NCBI RefSeq assembly: GCF_042648365.1
Contig: NZ_JBHRXI010000025.1
Coordinates: 1-64,000 of the forward strand
Reading direction: 5' to 3'
Length of the DNA stretch: 64,000 bases
DNA from: Lutimaribacter_A marinistellae
GTDB taxonomy: Bacteria > Pseudomonadota > Alphaproteobacteria > Rhodobacterales > Rhodobacteraceae
Position numbers and translations under genes: made by a program. Within the stretch, counting starts at the first letter, position 1; the number at the start of each line of letters is the position of its first letter. Positions 53,123 through 61,898 of this stretch are shown here, in pieces. The notes under the pieces were generated by a model. The model had not been told where the DNA came from. It searched no databases and saw nothing but the letters and a program-made list of their open reading frames with translations.

Positions 53123-54130
53123 TTACCGCGTCGAAGCGCGTTTGAGCAGGGCGATCGCGTCGGGCCGGTCCAGAAGCGCGCGGCCGACATCCACCCCGTG
53201 CTCGCCCTCCGCACCATGCCGGTCCAGCAAAGGCGAGACCTTTTCCAGCAATTCCCGCGGCAGGGCGGGCCGTGTCCGGGGGTCGATCAGCATCGATTCC
53301 GCTGCGATCCCCTCGGCATAGATGATGTGGTGCCGGTCAAAAAGAATCTGGAAATACTCGACGAACCCGCCTTCCTGCACCACGACGGACTCGCCGTTCA
53401 CCAGGTGGCGCGCCTTGACCAGGATCTCGGACTGTCCCGCGCCGATCTCGTCGCGACGCTGGTAGACGAAGAGCCGGTGATCGGGGCTCACCAGAAGGTC
53501 GTTCTCGTTGTTGAGAACGCGCGCCCGGATCAGGATCGGCGCAAACGCTCCTTGTGCCCGCACCGTGCTGCGCCCGATCCAGCGCACCTGCTGCACCCCG
53601 TCATCGCGGGTCAGAACCCGGTCGCCAACGGCAAGCTCCTCGATCGGCAACTGCGCGCCCGACGCCATCGTGATATGCGTTCCCCTCGTGAAGGAAACGC
53701 ACGCCACCTGCGCGAGTTTCTGCCGCGCGCCGTCGCGGTCCATCCCGACAAGCGTGTAATCCATCCGCGTCTGCAGCGGCGCCAGCGGCAACAGGTAGAT
53801 CGCGGCAACGAAGCCGTCGCCATCCACCTCGACCAGCACCAGCGCATCCGTCGTCTGGCCATCGGGTGACATCAGGCTCAGCACACAATCGAGATGCAGT
53901 GCCGCCCCCGGCCGCCCCAGCGCCGTGTCTGCTCCAATCTCGAAACTGCCATCGCCATGGGTGATGACCGACAGCCGCGCAGGCGAGGCCGCGGCATCGA
54001 GCCCGTAGATATCGTCGAGGACGAGTTCTTCCATCACCGAAAGCCGGTCGCCCTCATTCGCACCATGCGTCACCGTCACGTGCTCGGCACGGTAAACGGG
54101 CAGGGACTGGGCGGGGCTCACGGCGGTCAC
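53123..54130 (-). CDS. Hint-domain protein (Hedgehog/intein-type module)
   Basis: The 335-residue product has an N-terminal region (about 1-140) with an unknown beta-rich fold and a Hint_2-type domain (about 142-290): SFTRGTHITMASGAQLPIEE, VGDRVLTRDDGVQQVRWIGR, VSPDHRLFVYQ with His218, VVVQEGGFVEYFQILFDRHH. In this family the nucleophile is a Cys in the CFxxGT motif; here Ser146 occupies that place, with Cys144 two residues before. The start codon is GTG at 54130. Such proteins are common in roseobacters, often beside RTX proteins. Function is unknown. Confidence 0.88.
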   Translation of the reverse strand: MTAVSPAQSLPVYRAEHVTVTHGANEGDRLSVMEELVLDDIYGLDAAASPARLSVITHGDGSFEIGADTALGRPGAALHLDCVLSLMSPDGQTTDALVLVEVDGDGFVAAIYLLPLAPLQTRMDYTLVGMDRDGARQKLAQVACVSFTRGTHITMASGAQLPIEELAVGDRVLTRDDGVQQVRWIGRSTVRAQGAFAPILIRARVLNNENDLLVSPDHRLFVYQRRDEIGAGQSEILVKARHLVNGESVVVQEGGFVEYFQILFDRHHIIYAEGIAAESMLIDPRTRPALPRELLEKVSPLLDRHGAEGEHGVDVGRALLDRPDAIALLKRASTR

Positions 54131-54308
54131 GTGCAGGTCTTTCTTTGTGGCGTATCTTGAGTGTGGGACCGCGCGGCGCGGCGTGCAAGACCCGAGTTAT
54201 CCTGCAACTGTGGCGATTTCCGGTCGTCCTTCGGGTGAAGTGCTGGCAATTTCCCCGCGCGCAGTGTCAACTCGGCGCGAACAGAGACCGCGAACGGAGG
54301 AAACGAAG

Positions 54309-55088
54309 ATGGATCTGGGAATATCGGGCAAACGCGCCTTGGTCTGTGCGTCGAGCAAGGGCCTTGGCCGGGGCTGCGCCGAAGCGCTTGCCGCTGCGGG
54401 GGTCGACCTCGTGCTGAACGCACGCGGCTCGGACGCGCTCGAACAGACTGCGGCGGCGATCCGCGAGGCGCATGGCGTCGACGTGCAGACGGTCGCCTGT
54501 GACGTGACCACGCCCGACGGGCAGGCACAGGTGATCGAAGCGGCAGGCGCGGCCGATATCCTTGTCACCAATGCGGGCGGACCGCCGCCGGGCATGTGGT
54601 CCGACTGGGACCGCGAGGATTTCATCAAGGCGCTGGATGCCAACATGCTGACACCCATCGCCTTCATGAAGGCGCTTCTGCCCGGGATGATGGAGCGGGG
54701 CTGGGGCCGCGTGGTCAACATCACCTCGCAATCCGTGCGCTCTCCGATCGCGGTTCTGGGGCTGTCGAATGCCGCGCGCACCGGCCTCACGGGCTATGTC
54801 GCGGGCACCGCGCGCCAGGTCGCGCCCAATGGCGTGACGATCAACAACCTGCTTCCGGGTATCCATGCCACCGACCGTGCCGACGCGCTCGACTCCGGCG
54901 TGGCCAAGTCCGAGGGCATCAGCATTGACGAGGCCCGCGACCGGCGCGCCGCGACCATCCCGGCCCGCCGCTACGGCACGGCCGAGGAATTCGGGGCGGC
55001 CTGTGCTTTCCTTTGTTCGCAACATGCCGGTTTCATCGTCGGCCAGAACATCCTGCTCGATGGCGGCGCAACCAACCTCACGGTCTAG
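54309..55088 (+). CDS. Short-chain dehydrogenase/reductase
   Basis: The product of about 259 residues has the SDR cofactor motif ASSKGLGRGCAEALAAAGV, NAGGPPPG, a catalytic Ser in NITSQSVRSP, and a C-terminal part (GGATNLTV). The usual YxxxK is not obvious in its normal place: the region AVLGLSNAARTGLTGYVAGT has Asn/Arg, as in the 3-oxoacyl-ACP-reductase-like SDR subgroup with an atypical active site. CGGAGG lies before the ATG at 54309. The AlkC gene follows after four bases. Confidence 0.88.
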   Translation: MDLGISGKRALVCASSKGLGRGCAEALAAAGVDLVLNARGSDALEQTAAAIREAHGVDVQTVACDVTTPDGQAQVIEAAGAADILVTNAGGPPPGMWSDWDREDFIKALDANMLTPIAFMKALLPGMMERGWGRVVNITSQSVRSPIAVLGLSNAARTGLTGYVAGTARQVAPNGVTINNLLPGIHATDRADALDSGVAKSEGISIDEARDRRAATIPARRYGTAEEFGAACAFLCSQHAGFIVGQNILLDGGATNLTV

Positions 55089-55092
55089 GGGC

Positions 55093-56232
55093 GTGGCCGC
55101 CGGCGACCTGCTCAAGGATCAGCTGTTCAACGCCGAGAAGGTGCGCAGCCTCTCGGCGCGCTTTGCGGCTGCCGATCCGTCCTTCGATCACGGCGCTTTC
55201 GAAACGGCGGTGATGAGCCGCCTGCCTGAGTTGGAGCTCAAGGCCCGAATGGACTGGATCGCGACCTGCCTCGCCGAGGCGGTCCCCGGCCCGCTGGAGC
55301 GGGTCGGGCCGATCATCCTGCGGGCCTTGCCGCCGCCCTGCGATCCCACGCTCAGCGATGGCGATTTCGGCGATTTCATCTACGCCCCGCTCGGCGAATG
55401 GGTGGCCGCCCGCGGAGGCGAGGAGCCGGACAGGGCGCTTGACCTCATCGAGGAAATCACGCAGCGATTCTCGATGGAATGGGCCATCCGGCCGCTACTC
55501 AACGATCACCCCGAGACGGTGCTTGCAAGGATGGAAAGCTGGGTGGGCCATCCGCATTACCATGTCCGCCGCCTCGTCTCCGAGGGCACACGCCCCCGGC
55601 TGCCATGGGGGCAGGGGGTGGATCTTGCGGTCTCGACGCCGCTGCCTCTGCTGGACCGGCTGCACGCCGACCCGACACGCTATGTCACCCGGTCCGTGGC
55701 CAACCACCTCAACGATGTGACGCGCAACGAACCCGACCTCGTGATCGACCGGCTCGGGCAATGGGGCAGGCAAGGCCGGCAAAAACCCGATGAACTGACC
55801 TGGATGGCGCGCCATGCCCTGCGTGGCCTTGTCAAATCCGGCCATCCCGACGCCCTGCGGCATCTGGGCTTCGACCCTGATGCGCAGATCACGGCAGATC
55901 TGCGGTTGAACGGGTCCGCCCGCATAGGGGGCGCGCTCGATTTCACGGTCAGCCTGATCGGGCCGAAAGACACGCCTGTTCTGGTCGATTACATCATCCA
56001 TTTCCGCCGGCCCGGCGGGCGTATCTCGGCCAAGACGCACAAGCTGAAACAGGCGCGGCTGTCGGATACCGAACTGGTTCTTGAAAAACGCCACAAGCTC
56101 AAGGGCGATGCGACGACCTTTCGCCTCGTGCCTGGTACGCACCGGATCGAGGTGCAGGTGAATGGCCGGGTGCGCGCAGAGGCCGCGTTCGACCTGCTGG
56201 ATGCCGCTGAGGAGCGGCATGGCGGCGGTTGA
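55093..56232 (+). CDS. alkC: DNA alkylation repair enzyme AlkC (HEAT-like plus Ig-like domain)
   Basis: The product of about 379 residues has an N-terminal HEAT-like repeat domain (about 1-270: LFNAEKVRSLSARFAAADPSF, WAIRPLLNDHPETVLARMESW, HPHYHVRRLVSEGTRPRLPW, RYVTRSVANHLNDV, LTWMARHALRGLVKSGH) and a C-terminal Ig-like domain (about 280-370: GGALDFTVSL, VLVDYIIHFRRPGG). This two-domain form belongs to AlkC, which excises N3-methylated purines from DNA. The GTG at 55093 fits the usual N-terminus (VAAGDLLKDQLF) and follows the SDR stop closely; the open frame upstream overlaps the SDR gene. Confidence 0.88.
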   Translation: MAAGDLLKDQLFNAEKVRSLSARFAAADPSFDHGAFETAVMSRLPELELKARMDWIATCLAEAVPGPLERVGPIILRALPPPCDPTLSDGDFGDFIYAPLGEWVAARGGEEPDRALDLIEEITQRFSMEWAIRPLLNDHPETVLARMESWVGHPHYHVRRLVSEGTRPRLPWGQGVDLAVSTPLPLLDRLHADPTRYVTRSVANHLNDVTRNEPDLVIDRLGQWGRQGRQKPDELTWMARHALRGLVKSGHPDALRHLGFDPDAQITADLRLNGSARIGGALDFTVSLIGPKDTPVLVDYIIHFRRPGGRISAKTHKLKQARLSDTELVLEKRHKLKGDATTFRLVPGTHRIEVQVNGRVRAEAAFDLLDAAEERHGGG

Positions 56233-56337
56233 GTTCCGGACCTGACCGCGACGCGCCCGCTTGCGGGCGGTGGGCGGGGTTGTTATCTCCGCCCGGACCC
56301 GACAATTCCGCTCGGGATCGCAAGGAATCCGTGCCCC

Positions 56338-57426
56338 GTGACCGTCACTACTGATCCGCCCCGGCTGGAAATCCGCAATGTCACGCGCCGTATCGACGGG
56401 CGCGCCGTGGTCAACGACGTCTCGCTGAGCATCGCGGCGGGGCAGGTGACCTGCCTGCTGGGGCCATCGGGCTGCGGCAAGTCGACGACGCTGCGCATGA
56501 TCGCGGGCGTCGAGATGCAGGATACCGGCGAGATCTGGGTCGATGGCAAGCTGATCTGCGATACCGTCTTTCGTGTCCCGCCCGAACGGCGCGGCATCGG
56601 CCTGATGTTCCAGGATTTCGCACTTTTTCCGCATCTCAGCGTCGCCGACAACGTGGGGTTCGGTCTCAAGGGTCCGAAAGAGGCACGGCGCGGCAGGGTC
56701 GAGGAACTGCTCGCCAAGGTCCACCTGCACCGCTATGCCGATCTCTTTCCCCACCAGCTTTCGGGGGGGGAGCAGCAACGGGTGGCACTGGCGCGCGCGC
56801 TCGCCCCGCGCCCGCGCATCATGTTGATGGACGAGCCTTTCTCGGGCCTCGACAACCGGCTGCGCGACGGCATCCGGGACGAAACGCTGGCCCTGCTCAA
56901 GGATGAGGACGCCGCCGTTTTGCTGGTGACGCACGAGCCCGAAGAGGCGATGCGCATGGCCGACCAGATCGCCCTGATGCGCGACGGGCGGGTGGTACAG
57001 CAAGGCGCGCCCTACAACGTCTATACCCGTCCCGCCGACAAGGCCGCGGTGGCCTTCTTCTCCGATATCAACGTCTTGCGCGCGCAGGTGAACGGCGCGC
57101 TGGCACAGACCCCCTTCGGCCAGTTCCTTGCGCCCGGCCATCCCGACGGCACCGATGTCGAGATCGTCTTTCGCCCGCAGCATGTAAAGCTCGACTTCGA
57201 CCGCGGTGGCAAGGGGCCGGTCCCCACGCCCTCCGATGGCGTGGCCGCACGCGGCGTGGTGGAGCGGGCGCGCTTTCTCGGCAATGAAAGCCTTGTCGAG
57301 TTCCGCATGGACCATGACGGCTCGATCCTGCGGGCAACCGTGCCGAACGTGTTCATGCCCAAACCGGGCCGGGTCATGTGGCTGACCATCCGTCGCGACC
57401 GCTGTTTCGTGTTCCCGGCCTCCTGA
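56338..57426 (+). CDS. ABC transporter ATP-binding protein (FbpC/PotA-like), orphan
   Basis: The 362-residue product starts with GTG. The nucleotide-binding domain has Walker A GPSGCGKST, the Q-loop in MFQDFALFPHLS, signature LSGGEQQRVALARAL, Walker B IMLMDEPFSGLD and the H-loop THEPEEAM. A C-terminal regulatory TOBE-like domain follows (about 250-360). This is the form of ATPases for iron, spermidine or sulfate/thiosulfate importers. No permease or binding protein is adjacent, so it may serve partners elsewhere. Confidence 0.92.
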   Translation: MTVTTDPPRLEIRNVTRRIDGRAVVNDVSLSIAAGQVTCLLGPSGCGKSTTLRMIAGVEMQDTGEIWVDGKLICDTVFRVPPERRGIGLMFQDFALFPHLSVADNVGFGLKGPKEARRGRVEELLAKVHLHRYADLFPHQLSGGEQQRVALARALAPRPRIMLMDEPFSGLDNRLRDGIRDETLALLKDEDAAVLLVTHEPEEAMRMADQIALMRDGRVVQQGAPYNVYTRPADKAAVAFFSDINVLRAQVNGALAQTPFGQFLAPGHPDGTDVEIVFRPQHVKLDFDRGGKGPVPTPSDGVAARGVVERARFLGNESLVEFRMDHDGSILRATVPNVFMPKPGRVMWLTIRRDRCFVFPAS

Positions 57427-57433
57427 CGACAGG

Positions 57434-57447
57434 GAAACGATCGTTTC
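57434..57447. promoter_or_regulatory. 14-bp palindrome downstream of the ABC gene and upstream of surE
   Basis: GAAACGATCGTTTC is a perfect palindrome, eight bases after the ABC ATPase stop and about 119 bases before surE. It may be an operator or a weak terminator core. Confidence 0.35.
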
Positions 57448-57565
57448 ATCGCCGGTTGATGCGTCTTTGCCGCATATATGGCACGGCGTTTGCTTGCCGC
57501 TGGCGGGGCGCGCGTCTATCAAGGGCAAAACTTCCGAAAAAAGCTTTGCGGGGGCAAGGGCGGTT

Positions 57566-58354
57566 ATGCGGATCCTGTGTACGAATGACGACGGCATCAA
57601 TGCGCCGGGACTGAAGGTGCTCGAGGCCATCGCGGCCGAGCTTGCCGGACCCGAGGGAGAGGTCTGGGTGGTGGCTCCGGCCTTCGAACAATCGGGCGTC
57701 GCCCATTGCATCAGCTACACCCACCCAACCATGATTGCCCAGATGGGCGAGCGTCGCTTCGCGGCCGAGGGCAGCCCGGCCGACTGCGTCCTGGCGGGCG
57801 TCCATGACGTGATGCAGGGCACACCTCCCGACCTCATTTTGTCGGGTGTGAACCGTGGCAACAACTCGGCGGAAAACGCGCTCTATTCCGGCACGCTTGG
57901 CGGCGCGATGGAGGGGGCTCTTCAGGGGCTGCCCGCGATCGCGCTGTCGCAATATTACGGACCGGCCAACCTCAAGCTCGACAACGCGTTCGAGGCCGCG
58001 GCCCAGCATGGGGCAGAGGTGATCCGGCGCATCCTCTCCGCTACGCCTGAAACCGATGCGACGGCGGATTATCGCCTGTTCTACAACGTCAACTTCCCGC
58101 CCGTGCCTGCCGCCTCGGTCAAGGGAATCCGCGCCGTGCGGCAGGGCTGGCGGCGCGATACGTTCTTCGGGGTGCAGGCACACACCTCGCCGTCGGGGCG
58201 GCGGTTCCTCTGGGTCACCGGCGGCAATCAGCAGATCCCGACGGATGCGGGCACCGATGCCGCGGCAAATCTCGACGGCTTCATCTCGGTCACGCCGATG
58301 CGGGCCGACCTGACGGCGCATGACGCGCTGGAGGCGCTGAAAGCGATCGAATGA
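57566..58354 (+). CDS. surE: 5'/3'-nucleotidase SurE
   Basis: The 262-residue product has the metal-binding motif CTNDDGINAPGL at the N-terminus, the SGVNRGNNSAENALYSGTLG loop and the expected length. SurE dephosphorylates nucleoside 5'- and 3'-monophosphates and is usually next to pcm. The ATG at 57566 is the family start; the open frame from 57467 is not needed. Its stop overlaps the pcm start by four bases (ATGA). Confidence 0.96.
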   Translation: MRILCTNDDGINAPGLKVLEAIAAELAGPEGEVWVVAPAFEQSGVAHCISYTHPTMIAQMGERRFAAEGSPADCVLAGVHDVMQGTPPDLILSGVNRGNNSAENALYSGTLGGAMEGALQGLPAIALSQYYGPANLKLDNAFEAAAQHGAEVIRRILSATPETDATADYRLFYNVNFPPVPAASVKGIRAVRQGWRRDTFFGVQAHTSPSGRRFLWVTGGNQQIPTDAGTDAAANLDGFISVTPMRADLTAHDALEALKAIE

Positions 58355-59001
58355 GCAGCCCCGACCCCGAAACCAAGATGCAGTTCCTCTTTGCGCTCCG
58401 TTCGCGCGGGGTGACGGACAAGCGCGTGCTCGAAGCGATGGAGGCGGTCGATCGCGGCCGTTTCGTGCGCGGCATCTTCGCGGGGCGCGCTTACGAGGAC
58501 ATGCCCCTGCCCATCGCCTGCGGGCAGACCATCAGCCAGCCCTCGGTCGTCGGCCTGATGACGCAGGCGCTCGAGGTCAGCCCGCGCGACAAGGTGCTCG
58601 AGGTCGGCACCGGGTCGGGCTACCAGGCGGCGATCCTCGCGCGGCTGGCGCGGCGCGTCTACACGGTCGAACGCCATGCCCGCCTGGTACGCGAGGCGTC
58701 GCAGGTGTTTCGCGACCTCGATCTGGTGAACATCACCACGATGGTCTCGGATGGATCCTTCGGCTTGCCCGAACAGGCGCCGTTCGACCGCATAATCGTG
58801 ACCGCCGCCGCCGAAGACCCGCCGGGGCCGCTCTTGGCGCAGTTGAAAATCGGCGGTATCATGGTGGTGCCGGTGGGCCAGTCGGATACGGTGCAGACGC
58901 TGATCCGGGTTCGCCGGACTGAAACCGGGTTCGATTACGACGAGCTCAGGCCAGTGCGCTTCGTCCCTCTGCTCGAGGGGCTAGGGCGTGACGGCGGCTG
59001 A
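58351..59001 (+). CDS. pcm: Protein-L-isoaspartate O-methyltransferase
   Basis: The 216-residue product repairs isoaspartyl residues in aged proteins with S-adenosylmethionine. The SAM loop EVGTGSGYQAAILARL, GQTISQPSVVGLMTQAL at the N-terminus and IIVTAAAEDPPGPLLAQLKIGG are conserved. It is translationally coupled to surE. Confidence 0.96.
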   Translation: MSSPDPETKMQFLFALRSRGVTDKRVLEAMEAVDRGRFVRGIFAGRAYEDMPLPIACGQTISQPSVVGLMTQALEVSPRDKVLEVGTGSGYQAAILARLARRVYTVERHARLVREASQVFRDLDLVNITTMVSDGSFGLPEQAPFDRIIVTAAAEDPPGPLLAQLKIGGIMVVPVGQSDTVQTLIRVRRTETGFDYDELRPVRFVPLLEGLGRDGG

Positions 59002-59074
59002 GCGGATCGGGCAAGAGGACCCGGACGGGCAGGGACCAAGCTCCGACGAACGGGGCAGGATCGAGGATGGCAAG

Positions 59075-60316
59075 ATGCGTGATGATTTCCGGCATGTTCC
59101 CCGGCTGAACCGGGTCAGAACCGTGCGCGGCGCGGCACTCGTGGGTGTCGTGGCACTGCTGGCGGGATGCGATGAACCGCTCGATTACGATCTGCGGGGA
59201 AATGTCGGCGGGTTCTCGACCGCGCCGGCGGCGCAATCGGTCTCGACCGCCGACAGGCCGCGCCCGGACGAGCGCGGGGTGATCACCTATCCGAATTACC
59301 AGGTCGTAGTGGCCCGGCGCAACGATACGGTCGCGCAGGTCGCGACACGCGTCGGCCTGCCCGCATCCGAACTTGCCCGCTTCAACGGGCTTGACCCGCA
59401 GGTCACGCTGCGCGAGGGCGAGGTGCTCGCCCTGCCACGCAAGGTTCCCGCCGCAAGCACGGCGGGCAGCGTAGACATCGCTGCCGTTGCAGGCGAGGCG
59501 ATAGACAACGCGCCCGATACGACACCGGTCCAGACCACCGCGCTGGCCCCTGCCAAGCCGCAGCCGGCGCCCCCCTCCGGGCCCGAACCTGTCCGGCACA
59601 AGGTCGCCCGGGGTGAAACAGCCTACACGATCTCGCGGCTTTACCAGGTGCCGGTCAAGGCGCTCGCCGAATGGAACGGGCTTGGCCCCGACTTCGCCGT
59701 GCGCGAGGGCCAGTACCTGCTGATCCCGATCAAGGACCAGCCCGCACCGCGCAGCAGCCAGCAACCGGCGGCCAGTTCCTCGACCGCACGCGCGCCCGAC
59801 GCCGCGACCACTGCTGCGGCTGCCACGGCCACCGCCGCCGTCACAGCGCCGGGGCAGGGCAGCCCGACACCCACACCCCCCAGCGCGACCAAGCCGCTGC
59901 CCGACGAGAAGACGACGGCACAGAAGCCCGAGCCGCCGAAAACCTCGGTCGGAGAGCCGACGCAGTCTTCGCAGCTGGCCCTGCCGGTCAAGGGCCGGAT
60001 CATCCGTCCCTATTCCAAGGGCAAGAACGAAGGCATCGACTTTGCCGCTGCTCCCGGAACCGCCGTGACCGCCGCCGATGGCGGAACCGTCGCGGCCATC
60101 ACCTCGGATGCCGACCAGGTGCCGATCATCGTGCTGCGCCATGCCGACAACCTTTTGACCGTCTACGCCAATGTCGATGGCATCGAGGTGAACAAGGGCG
60201 ATACCGTCCGCCGTGGCCAGAAAATCGCCAGGCTGCGTGGCGGAGACAATGCATATCTGCATTTCGAAGTGCGCAAAGGCTTCGATTCCGTCGATCCCGA
60301 ACCTTATCTCAAGTAA
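59075..60316 (+). CDS. LysM/M23 envelope protein (NlpD/LppB-like), outer-membrane lipoprotein
   Basis: The product of about 413 residues has a lipobox (LLAGC, Cys32) after a basic N-terminus. Two LysM domains follow: about 70-120 (YQVVVARRNDTVAQVATRVG) and 170-220 (HKVARGETAYTISRLYQVPV). An Ala/Pro/Thr-rich linker precedes a C-terminal M23 peptidase domain (about 300-410) whose zinc ligands are only partly visible (GIDFAAAPGT lacks the usual His; LHFEVRKG has one). NlpD-like proteins activate amidases at the septum and have degenerate M23 sites. I prefer the ATG at 59075 (GAGGA upstream) over the GTG at 58988, which overlaps pcm. Confidence 0.88.
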   Translation: MRDDFRHVPRLNRVRTVRGAALVGVVALLAGCDEPLDYDLRGNVGGFSTAPAAQSVSTADRPRPDERGVITYPNYQVVVARRNDTVAQVATRVGLPASELARFNGLDPQVTLREGEVLALPRKVPAASTAGSVDIAAVAGEAIDNAPDTTPVQTTALAPAKPQPAPPSGPEPVRHKVARGETAYTISRLYQVPVKALAEWNGLGPDFAVREGQYLLIPIKDQPAPRSSQQPAASSSTARAPDAATTAAAATATAAVTAPGQGSPTPTPPSATKPLPDEKTTAQKPEPPKTSVGEPTQSSQLALPVKGRIIRPYSKGKNEGIDFAAAPGTAVTAADGGTVAAITSDADQVPIIVLRHADNLLTVYANVDGIEVNKGDTVRRGQKIARLRGGDNAYLHFEVRKGFDSVDPEPYLK

Positions 60317-60969
60317 TCCTCCAGACGCTTGCCCGGCTCATCGGTAAAAAGCGCGGGCAGGGGGCTGACTCGCTCCAGCAGGTCCAGCCGGTGCTCGGCG
60401 AACCTTTCGCGCGTTTCGGACCAGCCAGTCAGCACCCAGATCCGGCCCAGCACTTCCAGTCGCAGTGGACGCAATACATCGGGCATGCCCCCGCGCGGCA
60501 GGATCTCAAGCTTCTGCCGCGCCCCGATCGCCGCGCGCACCGGCGCCACGTGCGCAAAGCCCCGCGCCGCGTCGGCCAGCGGATTCACGGCAAGCTTCCA
60601 CGCCTCGGGTGCGGGCAGGGCATCCATGGGCAGCGCCGCCTCGACCTTGTCTGCCAAACCAAGCGCTGCCGCCTTGAGCGCCGGGTCCGTGGCCTCTCCA
60701 ACGATCGCAAGCCCCAGGCTCAGCGCCTCCATCTCCTCGGGGCTCAGTTCCAAGGGCGGCAACACGATCCGGCGGGCCAGCCTGTAACCTGACCCCCGCG
60801 TCCCTTCGACAGGAACACCGCGCGACGCGAGCACCTCCATGTCGCGGTAGAGCGTGCGCTGCGACACGCCAAGCCGCGCCGCCAGCGCGCCGGCGGTGTG
60901 CAGTCCGCCATCGCCCAGCAGGCGCAGAATCTCCATCAACCTATCTGTCCGGCCCACCACGCCCTCCAT
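60304..60969 (-). CDS. YafY/DeoR-type HTH regulator with WYL-like domain
   Basis: The 221-residue product has an N-terminal winged HTH (RTDRLMEILRLLGDGGLHTAG, AARLGVSQRTLYRDMEVLAS) and a C-terminal region resembling a WYL module (RAAIGARQKLEILPRGG, PLRLEVLGRIWVLTGWSETR). It should respond to a nucleotide or nucleic acid ligand. It is convergent with the LysM/M23 gene, overlapping its end by 13 bases, and interrupts the space between that gene and tatABC. Target genes are unknown. Confidence 0.88.
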   Translation of the reverse strand: MEGVVGRTDRLMEILRLLGDGGLHTAGALAARLGVSQRTLYRDMEVLASRGVPVEGTRGSGYRLARRIVLPPLELSPEEMEALSLGLAIVGEATDPALKAAALGLADKVEAALPMDALPAPEAWKLAVNPLADAARGFAHVAPVRAAIGARQKLEILPRGGMPDVLRPLRLEVLGRIWVLTGWSETRERFAEHRLDLLERVSPLPALFTDEPGKRLEDYLR

Positions 60970-61157
60970 CGTTCAAAACTGACAAAAACCTGTCAGGTGT
61001 CAAGCGCGTGGCGGAAAAACCACCGCCAGGACCGGTCGCCGGACCGCGTTCGGGCGACGTGGGATCTTCCGGCATCCTTCACGGACCCGTAAAAGCGGGA
61101 CCGAACCGATACAGACGGGCCGCGGCGCCGCCCGTCACCGCAAAGGAGAGAATCGCA

Positions 61158-61415
61158 ATGCTCAACAATATCGGCCTTCCCGGCCTTCTTCTCATCGCCG
61201 TCGTCGTCCTCGTGCTGTTCGGCCGCGGCAAGATCTCGTCGCTGATGGGCGAGGTCGGCAAGGGCATCACCGCCTTCAAGAAAGGCGTCAAGGACGGCTC
61301 GGAAGAACAGCTCGAGCTTGACGCATCCGACAGCGCCAAGGACGTTACCCCCCAGCCGACCGATGCTGGCACGCATCCCAAGACCGATCTCGACGTCGAA
61401 AAAGACAAGGTCTGA
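61158..61415 (+). CDS. tatA: Twin-arginine translocase subunit TatA
   Basis: The 85-residue product has one N-terminal helix (LPGLLLIAVVVLVLFGRGKI) with the FGRGK turn, an amphipathic helix and an acidic tail. TatA oligomerises to form the protein channel. The ATG at 61158 has AAAGGAGAG upstream. It is the first gene of tatABC. Confidence 0.95.
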   Translation: MLNNIGLPGLLLIAVVVLVLFGRGKISSLMGEVGKGITAFKKGVKDGSEEQLELDASDSAKDVTPQPTDAGTHPKTDLDVEKDKV

Positions 61416-61421
61416 TCGCCC

Positions 61422-61898
61422 ATGTTTGACCTCGGCTGGACCGAGCTTCTGGTCATCGGCATCGTCGCGCTGATCGTCGTCGGGCCCAAGGACCTGCCGG
61501 TGCTCTTTCGCAACGTGGGTCGCTGGGTGGGCCGTGCCCGTGGCATGGCGCGCGAGTTCAGCCGCGCCATGAACGAGGCCGCCGACGAGGCCGGCGTCAG
61601 CGATATCCAGAAAAGCTTCAAGGCCGCATCGAACCCGATCGGGTCGGCCATGGACAGTGTCAAGGACGCCACCAAGGATATCGCCAAGGGTATCGATCCG
61701 ACCAAGTACGACCCCGAAAGCGAAACCGGCAAGCTGGCCGCCGACCGCGCCGAGAAAGCCCGCAAGATCCAGGCCGCCACCGCGCGGTCGGCTGCCGAGC
61801 GCAAGGCGCGCGAAGCCGAAGAGGCGCTGAGAAAGGCCGAGGAATACGAGGCCGCGCTGGCCCGTGACGACGCGGCCCCTGAAACGGACAAGACATGA
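61422..61898 (+). CDS. tatB: Twin-arginine translocase subunit TatB
   Basis: The 158-residue product starts MFDLGWTELLVIGIVALIVV followed by GPKDLP, the TatB signature, then an amphipathic helix and a long charged helical tail rich in Ala, Glu and Arg. With TatC it binds twin-arginine signal peptides. Its stop overlaps the tatC start (ATGA). Confidence 0.95.
   Translation: MFDLGWTELLVIGIVALIVVGPKDLPVLFRNVGRWVGRARGMAREFSRAMNEAADEAGVSDIQKSFKAASNPIGSAMDSVKDATKDIAKGIDPTKYDPESETGKLAADRAEKARKIQAATARSAAERKAREAEEALRKAEEYEAALARDDAAPETDKT

Noticed and set aside
55495..57711. 738-codon minus-strand frame across alkC, the ABC ATPase and surE
   Set aside because: It lies opposite three well-supported genes and has no recognisable domain.
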